A DNA stretch of 19,525 bases from Acidobacteriota bacterium (GTDB taxonomy: Bacteria > Acidobacteriota > JAAYUB01 > JAMOQF01), in NCBI GenBank assembly GCA_027040585.1, contig JALULU010000415.1, forward strand, positions 1 through 19,525. Direction: 5' to 3'. Each line of letters begins with the position of its first letter. Position 1 is the stretch's first letter. Under the pieces are notes generated by a model. The model was not told the DNA's origin. It made no database searches and saw only the letters and a list, made by a program, of their open reading frames with translations. A program made the position numbers and the translations under genes. Below, piece after piece: positions 7,588 through 15,388 of the stretch.

Positions 7588-8910
7588 CTACTCACCTTCA
7601 TAATAATAATCAAGCCCAAGATGGGTAATTATTTCTTCTCCCATCATATGCCTCAATGTATTTTTAAGTTTTGTCTTCTGTATAAATAAATCATGCTCTG
7701 GATACAAGTTTCTTGCATGGTGTGGTGACTTAAAATAAAAAGAAAGCCATTCCTGAATCCCATACATACCAGCCCTTTTAGCAAGGTCCATAAAAAGCAC
7801 AAGGTCAAGTACCACAGGTGCTGCAAGAATACTATCTCTACATAGAAAGTCTATTTTTATCTGCATTGGATATCCAAGCCAACCAAAAATATCAATGTTA
7901 TCCCATCCCTCTTTATTATCGCCTCTTGGTGGATAGTAGTTAATTCTCACCTTGTGATACAAATCACCATAAAGTTCAGGATATAAGTCAGGCTGTAAAA
8001 TTTGCTCAAGCACTGATAGTTTACTTGTCTCCTTTGTTTTAAATGATTCTGGATCGTCAAGAACCTCACCATCTCTGTTTCCAAGTATATTTGTTGAAAA
8101 CCAGCCATCAATACCAATCATTCTTGCCTTAAGTCCCGGTGCAATTATGGTCTTCATCAAAGTCTGACCAGTTTTATAGTCTTTCCCTGCAATTGGAACT
8201 TTGTTTATATTTGCAAGTTCCTCAAGTGCAAGTGTATCAGTATTTAAATTGGGAGCACCATTTACAAAAGGAATCCCAAGTTTTAATGCCGCATATGCAT
8301 AGATCATACTTGAAGGAATATCTGGATCATTTTCTTTAAGTCCCTTTTCAAACTTTTCAATTGTCGAGTGAACATCTTTTTCAGGCATATAAATTTCTGT
8401 AGAGCCACACCAGATCATAACAGCCCTGTCGCACTTATTCTTTTCCATAAAATTCTTTATATCATCCATAACCATTTCAGCAAGTTCCATCTTGTTATTT
8501 GCCTTCTTTACATTTGGGCCATCAAGTTTTTTTACATATCTTTTATCAAAGACAGCCTTCATTGGTTTTATCTGTGAAAGTTCATCTTTAATTGGATCTA
8601 AATGTTCCCTTTTTAAAACTCCTGCCTTAACTGCTGCTGTATAGCAGTCATCTTCAAAAATATCCCACCCACCAAATACAAGCTGATTTAGGTTTGCAAG
8701 TGGTACAAAATCTTTTATAAGTGGAAAATTTTTCTCAGTTCTTTTCCCTACTCTTATTGTACCCATCTGAGTAAGAGAACCAAAGGGCTTAGCAAGTCCT
8801 TTCCTAACGTTCATAACACCAGAGATAAAAGTTGTGGCAACAGCCCCAAGCCCTGGTATCAAAACAGCAATCTTTCCATCCGTTGGTTTTATTTCCATAC
8901 CTTTTTTCAT
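7588..8910 (-). CDS. ino1: Inositol-3-phosphate synthase (myo-inositol-1-phosphate synthase)
   Basis: Converts glucose 6-phosphate to 1L-myo-inositol 1-phosphate using NAD+, the entry step to inositol lipids or inositol-based solutes. The 440-residue protein has the NAD-binding loop IPGLGAVATT (18-27), NGAPNLNTDTLALEELA (217-233), AGKDYKTGQTLMKT (241-254; the lysine-rich active-site segment), GWFSTNILGNRDG (269-281) and DSILAAPVVLDL (359-370). Start choice: a TTG exists 5 codons upstream (8923-8925), but the ATG at 8908-8910 has AGAGG seven bases before it, and the TTG would put that site inside the coding frame. The gene follows glyS by 16 bases and is followed by ppdK. Products made from inositol phosphate here (phosphatidylinositol, or a di-myo-inositol-phosphate solute as in some thermophiles) cannot be told from the window. 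Confidence 0.95.
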   Translation of the reverse strand: MKKGMEIKPTDGKIAVLIPGLGAVATTFISGVMNVRKGLAKPFGSLTQMGTIRVGKRTEKNFPLIKDFVPLANLNQLVFGGWDIFEDDCYTAAVKAGVLKREHLDPIKDELSQIKPMKAVFDKRYVKKLDGPNVKKANNKMELAEMVMDDIKNFMEKNKCDRAVMIWCGSTEIYMPEKDVHSTIEKFEKGLKENDPDIPSSMIYAYAALKLGIPFVNGAPNLNTDTLALEELANINKVPIAGKDYKTGQTLMKTIIAPGLKARMIGIDGWFSTNILGNRDGEVLDDPESFKTKETSKLSVLEQILQPDLYPELYGDLYHKVRINYYPPRGDNKEGWDNIDIFGWLGYPMQIKIDFLCRDSILAAPVVLDLVLFMDLAKRAGMYGIQEWLSFYFKSPHHARNLYPEHDLFIQKTKLKNTLRHMMGEEIITHLGLDYYYEGE

Positions 8911-8926
8911 AATATAACCTCTCAAT

Positions 8927-11017
8927 TTATTTTTTTTCTTTCACAAATTCAGAAAAATCACAAAAACTCTCAAATAATACACCTATTGATTTTAAAAGTT
9001 CAAGTCTATTTTCTCTTATTGGGATATTATCACTCATAACAAAGACCTTGTCAAAAAAATTTTCAAGGGGATTGCTAAACCTTGAAATTTCCTTAAGTGC
9101 TTCATCATACCTTCCATTTTCAATATGATTTCTTATCTCTTCTTCAACGCTCAAGTAAAGTCCGTAAAGTTTCTCCTCCTCTTCCTCCCTAAATAAATTC
9201 ACATCCACATTTCCGGTTGGTATGTAATCCTGCTTTGAAATGATATTTTTTATTCTCCTGTCAGCAAGAAATATTGAGTTAAAACTCTCATCCTCCCTTA
9301 TCTTTTTAAGGGAATTTAACCTCAAAAGTGCATCATGGGGTCTAAAAACACCATGTCTTAAAATAGCCCTTACTTCATCGTATAAAAATCCCATTTCCTT
9401 AAATATAAATTCCACCCTTGTTGCTAAAAAGGATATCAACTCTTCTAATTTCTCATCCCTGTTAAACTCAAGTTTCTCTGAAAATATGTCAAAGACAAAA
9501 TTAAAAATTTCACCCAAATTTAAATCTAATTTCCCCTCAATTAAAATCTTGTAAACTCCATTTGCCATTCTTCTTAACCCAAAGGGGTCCTTTGAACCAG
9601 TTGGTGCGCCTTTAACAATTAAAATCCCAATCAGAGTGTCTATCTTATCGCTTAAGGAAACTATTTGACCTCCAAGATTTTCTGGTATCTCGTCCTCAAA
9701 GTTTTCAGGTTTATAGTGATAATAAACTGACTTCCAGATATTTTCAGGATATTTTTGTTCCCTTAAATAGATTCCACCCATTACACCTTGAAGTTCTGGA
9801 AACTCGCCAACCATCTCAGTTAGTAAATCACACTTTGAAAGAAGTGAAGCACGTTTTATATCCTTTTTAAAATCATTTTTTTTCTCAAGTTTTTCACATA
9901 TAACCTCTGAAATTTTCTCCATTCTCTTTGATTTATCGTAATAACTCCCTAAATCCTCTTGAAAGAGAACATCCTTTAAAAAATCCACCTTATTTCCCAA
10001 ATCCTCCTCTAAATCCTTCTGGTAAAAAAATTTGCCATCTTCAAGCCTTGCCCTTAGTACCCTCTCATGACCCTCCTCAATTTCACCTGTCTCGTCCTCT
10101 GGCAAATTGATTACAGTTACAAAATGGGGCACAAGATTTGAGTTTTTATCTGTTAAATAAAAATACTTCTGATGCTTTCTCATAACAGTTGTCAAAACTT
10201 CATATGGAATTTTAAGAAAATCCCTGTCAAAATCCCCAATAATAGCAGTTGGGTACTCATTTAAATTTATAACCTCATTTAAAAGAGGTTTATCCTCATG
10301 AATTTTATATCCACTATTTTCTTCAATCTCACTAAACTCTTTTAAGACCTTCTTGTGCCTTTTTGATACGTCAACTACAACGAAATTTTTAATAAGTTTA
10401 TCTGTATAATCTTTAAAATTTAAGACCTCAATTTTCTTTTCACCTAAAAACCTGTGGCCAAAGGTCATATTGCTTGACCTTACCCCGCCAATTTCAAAAT
10501 CCACAACCTCGCCATTAAGTATTGCAAGGATATTTCTTATGGGCCTTACAAATCTAAATTTATCCTCCCTCCAGTACATTGTTTTCCTAAATGAAATTTT
10601 CCTTATAACGTCTGGCAAAATCTCACCTAAAATTTCTTTAGCATACCTTCCCACAACTTCTCTCTTAAGGGCAAGATACTCAGCATCCCCCTTTTTCACA
10701 AAGGAAATTTCATCAATCGATATTTTATTTTTCTTTGAAAAACCTATTGCCGCCTTAGTGAAATTTCCATCACCATCCACAGCAATTTTTTTTGGGGGTC
10801 CATAGACAATCTCCTCCCTGTCTTCCTCCTTCTCACTTAATTTTGAAAGAAGGATAAGTCTTCTCGCTGTAAAATAGGTTTTTATATCAAATATTTTTAA
10901 ATGGTAATTTCCAATTTCACGCTTAAAATTTTCCTCAAGGTGGAAAATACCTTCACTTAGCATTCTCGCAGGAATCTCTTCGCATCCTATTTCTAAGAGA
11001 AATTCAACTTTATTCAT
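8927..11017 (-). CDS. glyS: Glycyl-tRNA synthetase beta subunit
   Basis: Partner of GlyQ in the alpha2beta2 glycyl-tRNA synthetase; the beta chain binds tRNA and contributes to charging. The 696 residues match the usual beta-subunit length. The N-terminus has the family signature LLEIGCEEIPARML (7-20), followed by YFTARRL, YGPPKK, a RFVRPIRNI segment and FGHRFLG. A DPFGLRR segment and a helical C-terminal region, where the anticodon-binding domain is expected, complete it. The ATG overlaps the TGA of glyQ by four bases (ATGA at 11014-11017), the arrangement expected for translational coupling and equal subunit output. Sequence and context agree, so confidence is high. Confidence 0.97.
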   Translation of the reverse strand: MNKVEFLLEIGCEEIPARMLSEGIFHLEENFKREIGNYHLKIFDIKTYFTARRLILLSKLSEKEEDREEIVYGPPKKIAVDGDGNFTKAAIGFSKKNKISIDEISFVKKGDAEYLALKREVVGRYAKEILGEILPDVIRKISFRKTMYWREDKFRFVRPIRNILAILNGEVVDFEIGGVRSSNMTFGHRFLGEKKIEVLNFKDYTDKLIKNFVVVDVSKRHKKVLKEFSEIEENSGYKIHEDKPLLNEVINLNEYPTAIIGDFDRDFLKIPYEVLTTVMRKHQKYFYLTDKNSNLVPHFVTVINLPEDETGEIEEGHERVLRARLEDGKFFYQKDLEEDLGNKVDFLKDVLFQEDLGSYYDKSKRMEKISEVICEKLEKKNDFKKDIKRASLLSKCDLLTEMVGEFPELQGVMGGIYLREQKYPENIWKSVYYHYKPENFEDEIPENLGGQIVSLSDKIDTLIGILIVKGAPTGSKDPFGLRRMANGVYKILIEGKLDLNLGEIFNFVFDIFSEKLEFNRDEKLEELISFLATRVEFIFKEMGFLYDEVRAILRHGVFRPHDALLRLNSLKKIREDESFNSIFLADRRIKNIISKQDYIPTGNVDVNLFREEEEEKLYGLYLSVEEEIRNHIENGRYDEALKEISRFSNPLENFFDKVFVMSDNIPIRENRLELLKSIGVLFESFCDFSEFVKEKK

Positions 11018-11910
11018 AGGGTTTTCTCCTTAACTTTTTTAAGAAATGGAAAATCAAGTTCTTCTCTTTTATCTATATACTTTTTAGCAACCTCACAAGA
11101 AATATCCCTCACCCTTTTTATGAGACTAACCCTTTCAGTGACACTTATTGCCCCCCTTGAATCAAGGAGATTAAATGTGTGTGAACATTTAAGGCAGTAG
11201 TCATAAGCAGGGAGTACATTACCAGAATCTAAAAGCCTATAAGCCTCCTTCTCATACATTTCAAAGAGTTTAAAGAGCATATCTATATCTGCAAGTTCAA
11301 AATTATACCTTGAAAATTCAATTTCCTCCTCAAGCCTTATATCTCCATAGGTAAAGGTGTCATTCCAGGGAAGGTCATAAATACTTTCAACCTTAAAAAT
11401 GAATGTTCCAATCCTTTCAAGTCCGTAGGTTATCTCACAGGAAATTGGATTTAAATTAATTCCCCCAGCCTGCTGAAAGTAGGTAAACTGGGTTATTTCA
11501 AGCCCATCAAGTAAAACCTGCCAGCCAACACCCCATGCGCCAAGTGTTGGGGACTCCCAGTTGTCCTCTTCAAATCTAAAGTCATGCTTTCTTAAATTTA
11601 TACCAAGGCTTTCAAGGCTTTTAATGTAGATATCCTGAACATCATCGGGAGATGGCTTTAAAATAACCTGAAACTGGAGGTGCTTTTGAACCCTATTTGG
11701 ATTTTCCCCATATCTCCCATCTGTTGGTCTCCTTGAAGGCATAACATAGCCAACTCTGTAGGGTTCAGGTCCAAGGACCCTCAAAAAAGTTTCTGGATGC
11801 ATTGTGCCAGCACCTACCTCAATGTCATAAGGCTGCTGTATAACACAGTCCTCACCTGCCCAGAACTCCTGAAGTTTAAGTATTATTTCCTGAAAGTTTT
11901 TAATCCCCAT
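11014..11910 (-). CDS. glyQ: Glycyl-tRNA synthetase alpha subunit
   Basis: Catalytic alpha chain of the heterotetrameric enzyme: activates glycine with ATP and transfers it to tRNA-Gly together with GlyS. At 298 residues it is full length. Characteristic stretches are FWAGEDCVIQQPYDIEVGAGTM (about 16-37), PETFLRVLGPEPYRVGYVMPSRRPTDGRYGENPNR, and the QFQVILKPSP and GWQVLLDGLEITQFTYFQQ segments. The ATG at 11908-11910 has only a weak AGGG upstream. It is the first gene of the glyQ-glyS-ino1-ppdK run and is preceded by a 307-bp gap. I looked for the conserved T-box bulge sequence in that gap on the minus strand and did not find it, so tRNA-sensing control of that type is not supported. Confidence 0.97.
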   Translation of the reverse strand: MGIKNFQEIILKLQEFWAGEDCVIQQPYDIEVGAGTMHPETFLRVLGPEPYRVGYVMPSRRPTDGRYGENPNRVQKHLQFQVILKPSPDDVQDIYIKSLESLGINLRKHDFRFEEDNWESPTLGAWGVGWQVLLDGLEITQFTYFQQAGGINLNPISCEITYGLERIGTFIFKVESIYDLPWNDTFTYGDIRLEEEIEFSRYNFELADIDMLFKLFEMYEKEAYRLLDSGNVLPAYDYCLKCSHTFNLLDSRGAISVTERVSLIKRVRDISCEVAKKYIDKREELDFPFLKKVKEKTL

Positions 11911-11944
11911 AAAAATTGACCCTGCAAAAGTTTTTAAATGAGTA

Positions 11945-11973
11945 AATATAACAGAAAAAGGTAGAATTTTAAA
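11945..11973 (-). promoter_or_regulatory. Possible promoter of the glyQ operon
   Basis: On the minus strand TTTAAA (11968-11973) and TATATT (11945-11950) are 17 bases apart, placing transcription start some 27 bases before the glyQ ATG. The -35 match is poor and the surroundings are AT-rich, so the call is tentative. Confidence 0.28.
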
Positions 11974-12161
11974 TTAAAAAATGAATAAAAAATAGAATAC
12001 TCTATTTCTTTTTAAATCTTTTTTTTTAAATACTTGGATGTTTTTATGTATTATTTAATCACTATAAATAAAGTGATATCAATATGCCACACCCTATATA
12101 AATTACCTCACAAGTTTCTTCACCCACTTCCTTCATTTAAAATTTTTCACACTTTTTCATA

Positions 12162-12177
12162 GGGGAGAGACCTCAAC
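12162..12177 (+). repeat. Isolated decayed copy of the GGWCAGACCTC repeat
   Basis: GGGGAGAGACCTCAAC differs from the GGGGACAGACCTC form of the arrays at one core position (C to G) and keeps the same orientation. It lies alone in the gap downstream of the PBP gene, more than 8 kb from the nearest array. Confidence 0.55.
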
Positions 12178-12217
12178 AAAAAGAAGAAAAAAATTGGAAA
12201 AGAGTTCAGTTTCTAAT

Positions 12218-14278
12218 TTACCCTACAATTGGATATAGTTTTAAAAGATTTATTAAGAAATTTTTAAAGATAAATAGAGCACTTCTTCCACCACTTAAGC
12301 CAAGTTCCCTATTTTCATCATACCCCACCCAGATTACAACAATTAGATTTTTGCATATTCCAACAAACCAGCCATCCTTTGAGGTACCGGTTTTACCTGC
12401 AAGGGGTAAAAATTCCAAAAAAGGTTTTAATCTCCTTCCTGTACCACTTTTAATAACTTCCTTAAGCATTTCAAAGACAATTTTTGTGGATCTACTTGAA
12501 GCAATTTTTCTAAAAATTTTTCTCTTCCCCCTAAAAAAAGTTGTATCAAGTTCTGTGCCCCCATTTAAAAATAACGTATATGCCCTTCCTATCTCAATGG
12601 GACTTACATCAATTGTGCCAAGTGCTGTTGATGGGTATGGCACAGCACTATTTTTAAACCCAAGTTGATTTATAAAATCAGATACACTTTTAAAACCAAC
12701 CATCTTAGCATATTTAACTGTAGCAACGTTGTCTGACTTTGAAAGCGCCTTTTTCATATCAACATTTCCATAGTATATATTTTCATAGTTGTGGGGCGTA
12801 TATTTTCTCCTGCCATATCTAAAAACAATTGGATGATCATCAACAACTGTATCTGGAGAAATCCCGCTACCTACAACACATAGATAGACAAAGGGTTTTA
12901 TAATGGATCCTGCCTGCCTTCTAATGTAAACCGCTCTATTAAACTGGGATTTAAAATAGTCAAGCCCACCAACCATCCCCAGAATATTTCCATTTTTTCC
13001 ATTTATCACAATCCCTGCAACCTGTGGATTTTGATAATTTCCCATTTTATGTAGTTCTTCTAAAATCTCTAAATATCCATCTTTAACACCCCTTTCAAGT
13101 GCAAGCTGGATCTCTCTGTTAAGGGATGAATAAATTACATCAGAATTACCACTTAAATTTTTTGAGACGTAATCTGCAAAATATGGGGCAATGGATACTT
13201 TAACCATTTTCAGATTCAATTTTTCCTTTTCACCTAAAATATATTCCCTTTTTGAAATAAACCCATTTTGATACATTAACTTTAAAACTTTATTTCTCCT
13301 ATTTACTGCAAAATCAGGATGCGTGTAAGGGCAATATTTAACTGGAGATCTCACCATTCCTGAAAGCAAAGCAAGTTCTGATGTTGTCAGGTTGTTTAAA
13401 TCCCTTCCAAAATAGACAAAGGCCGCTTCTCTAAATCCATGTATCTCAAATCCATTTACCTGACCTAAATATACAAAATTGGCATATAATTCAAGGAGTT
13501 CCTTTTTAGAAAATCTACCCTCTAAAATATTTGAAATAAATGCCTCTTTAAATTTCCTTTTAAAACTTCTCTCAGGTGTTAAAAAAAGATTCTTTACAAT
13601 CTGTTGGGTTAAGGTACTTCCCCCCTGAACAATTCTGCCCGCCATTAAATTTTTTACCATCGCCCTTAAAATCCCAAAGTAGTCAATACCAGAGTGTTTA
13701 AAAAATCTTTTATCTTCAGCTGATAAAATTGCGTAGATTAAATTCTCTGGAAGCTCATTGTATTTTAAAAATTTAAACTTAAAATTTCCCTTTGAAAAAC
13801 CAATTACTTCAGGAGATATGTAAAACCTCTTGACTTCCCTTTTTCTCAAAATATCGTAAATTCTACTTACACCCTCATTCCCAAAGTCAATTTCAACAAC
13901 CTTATATGGATACCTTTTAGACCAAATTTTACTGTTTCTGATGTAAACTTTGTCTCCATCTTTACTTATATAAAAAGAGTTTTCATAGGAAAGGGAACCT
14001 GAAAATTTATAACCACTACGCAAAAGCATATTTTTAAGATAATCTGAACCTATCCTCTCACCAACAAATACAATTGAAGGGGATGTAAAAATTTCAGGTA
14101 TTTTTCTTATTTTCTTATCCAAAATTGCCCTATCAACAAGTATTGAAAAGTGAAAGTAAAAATAGGTATAGAAGACAAAAGACAAAATAAGTAGAAATAA
14201 AACCAAAAATAGTAAAAATTTTAAAAGATTCACACCTTTTTTATCAACTTTTACCTTAATTTTCCTTCTCTTTGCCAT
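12218..14278 (-). CDS. Bifunctional class A penicillin-binding protein (PBP1-type transglycosylase/transpeptidase)
   Basis: Polymerises lipid II into glycan strands and cross-links the peptides, on the outer face of the cytoplasmic membrane. The 686 residues give a basic cytoplasmic tail (1-16), one membrane segment (about 17-45), a small domain resembling UB2H of PBP1B (about 70-160), glycosyltransferase family 51 (about 172-345), then the transpeptidase. GT51 signatures: E188 in SAEDKRFFKHSG, QGGSTLTQQIVKN (218-230), and E245 in FKEAF. Transpeptidase signatures: S458-I-I-K461, S515-D-N517, and K629-T-G-T632. All catalytic residues are present. The ATG comes three bases after the mraY stop codon with AGGT in front, so it is probably co-transcribed with murG and mraY. 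PBP1B-like rather than PBP1A-like is inferred from the UB2H-like region only. Confidence 0.95.
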   Translation of the reverse strand: MAKRRKIKVKVDKKGVNLLKFLLFLVLFLLILSFVFYTYFYFHFSILVDRAILDKKIRKIPEIFTSPSIVFVGERIGSDYLKNMLLRSGYKFSGSLSYENSFYISKDGDKVYIRNSKIWSKRYPYKVVEIDFGNEGVSRIYDILRKREVKRFYISPEVIGFSKGNFKFKFLKYNELPENLIYAILSAEDKRFFKHSGIDYFGILRAMVKNLMAGRIVQGGSTLTQQIVKNLFLTPERSFKRKFKEAFISNILEGRFSKKELLELYANFVYLGQVNGFEIHGFREAAFVYFGRDLNNLTTSELALLSGMVRSPVKYCPYTHPDFAVNRRNKVLKLMYQNGFISKREYILGEKEKLNLKMVKVSIAPYFADYVSKNLSGNSDVIYSSLNREIQLALERGVKDGYLEILEELHKMGNYQNPQVAGIVINGKNGNILGMVGGLDYFKSQFNRAVYIRRQAGSIIKPFVYLCVVGSGISPDTVVDDHPIVFRYGRRKYTPHNYENIYYGNVDMKKALSKSDNVATVKYAKMVGFKSVSDFINQLGFKNSAVPYPSTALGTIDVSPIEIGRAYTLFLNGGTELDTTFFRGKRKIFRKIASSRSTKIVFEMLKEVIKSGTGRRLKPFLEFLPLAGKTGTSKDGWFVGICKNLIVVIWVGYDENRELGLSGGRSALFIFKNFLINLLKLYPIVG

Positions 14279-14281
14279 TTT

Positions 14282-15388
14282 CTACCTGAGTTTTATTGAA
14301 AGTGCTGCAAGAAGTGCTAAAAATAGTGAAATAATCCAGTACCTAACCACAAGTTTAGACTCAGCAATCCCCCTTACTGTAAAGGTATGGTGAATGGGAG
14401 CCCTTGTAAAAATTCTCCTACCTATTCTCATACCAATTTTTTCCTGTATAAGGGATGAAAATATGGTGACAACGAAAATTGCCCCAACAAGTGGGAAAAG
14501 CATCTCTTCCTTGGTAAAAAAGGCTGACATTCCAAGTACAATTCCAATTGAAAGGGATCCAGTATCTCCCATAAAAACCTCAGCAGGATAGGTGTTATAC
14601 CACAAAAATCCAAAGAGCCCGCCAACAAGTCCACTTAAAAAAACTGAAACCTCCCCTAAATTTCTAATATAGGGAAATAGAAAGTGGGTTGATAAAATTT
14701 TATTACCAATGATATATGCAAAACCAATATAAACTGCACATACTGGAATAGATGTCCCGGTTGCAAGGCCATCAAGTCCGTCTGTTAAATTGACCGCATT
14801 TACAACTGAAAATAAGACGAAAACAGCAAATACAGCATAGATGAAGTAGTTAAGCTCAAAAAGTGGATTTTTATAAAATGGAATGTAAAACTTAAGTTTT
14901 ATCGCATCTGGAATTGGGGAAAAATCAGAAAATATGTATAAAGAGAAAGGAATTATAAATAAAAGCTGAAGGAGTGTTTTCATCTTTTCACTTAGTCCAA
15001 AAAGGGAGGATTTAAACCTCACCTTAAGGTAATCATCTATAAAACCAACAATTCCAAAATATAGTAATCCTGCAAGTAAAAGTTTAACAAAGGAATTATT
15101 CCACCTTATCCAGATTAAAGATGAAATAACAGTTGAAAAAATAAAAATTAAGCCACCTGCAGTTGGGGTACCCCTTTTTGAAGAAATGTCAACTGACGCA
15201 TACCCTTCCCCTGCATCCCTTATCCCCCTTTCGTAGAGTTCCACAATTATCCTATGACCAAAAAGGATAACAAAAGTAAGGGATGTAATCATGGATGCTA
15301 TAAATCTAAAAGTAACATAGTCAATAAGCCTGAAAAATCCAAAGTTTACCCCAATTTCCCTTAGATATGAAATTAAAAGTTCAATCAT
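14282..15388 (-). CDS. mraY: Phospho-N-acetylmuramoyl-pentapeptide-transferase
   Basis: Transfers phospho-MurNAc-pentapeptide from UDP to undecaprenyl phosphate, making lipid I on the inner face of the membrane. The 368-residue protein has about ten hydrophobic segments. Motifs: KRGTPTAGG (71-79), FIDDYLKV with D118-D119, NAVNLTDGLDGLATG (197-211), FMGDTGSLSIG with D275, and APIHHTFTVRGIAESKLVVRYW (330-351). The usual HHH triplet reads H333-H334-T335, so the third histidine is replaced; the remaining catalytic positions look intact. The ATG directly follows the murG TAG with no base between. In most dcw clusters murD and ftsW lie between mraY and murG; here murG immediately precedes mraY. Confidence 0.97.
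   Translation of the reverse strand: MIELLISYLREIGVNFGFFRLIDYVTFRFIASMITSLTFVILFGHRIIVELYERGIRDAGEGYASVDISSKRGTPTAGGLIFIFSTVISSLIWIRWNNSFVKLLLAGLLYFGIVGFIDDYLKVRFKSSLFGLSEKMKTLLQLLFIIPFSLYIFSDFSPIPDAIKLKFYIPFYKNPLFELNYFIYAVFAVFVLFSVVNAVNLTDGLDGLATGTSIPVCAVYIGFAYIIGNKILSTHFLFPYIRNLGEVSVFLSGLVGGLFGFLWYNTYPAEVFMGDTGSLSIGIVLGMSAFFTKEEMLFPLVGAIFVVTIFSSLIQEKIGMRIGRRIFTRAPIHHTFTVRGIAESKLVVRYWIISLFLALLAALSIKLR

Larger units (their letters stand above)
11911..12217 (-). other. Gene-free gap between the PBP gene and glyQ
   Basis: About 307 bases, strongly AT-rich, with no credible open reading frame. It holds one decayed copy of the GGWCAGACCTC repeat (12162-12177), a possible promoter for glyQ, and an AT-only hairpin (AATAGA/TCTATT at 11991-12006) followed by T-rich sequence that might terminate weakly. 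No strong terminator is visible after the PBP gene. Confidence 0.6.

Noticed and set aside
8911..8925. TTG start extending the inositol synthase by five residues
   Set aside because: The AGAGG ribosome-binding site would lie inside the extension, and the ATG at 8908-8910 has ideal spacing to it.
10470..10805. 111-codon plus-strand reading frame inside glyS
   Set aside because: Antisense shadow; glyS is fully supported on the other strand by length and motifs.
11911..12217. T-box riboswitch before glyQ
   Set aside because: The conserved T-box sequence and a strong terminator/antiterminator pair are not visible on the minus strand of this gap.
12351..12668. 105-codon plus-strand reading frame inside the PBP gene
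   Set aside because: Antisense to the transpeptidase region that carries the KTGT and SDN motifs; no independent support.
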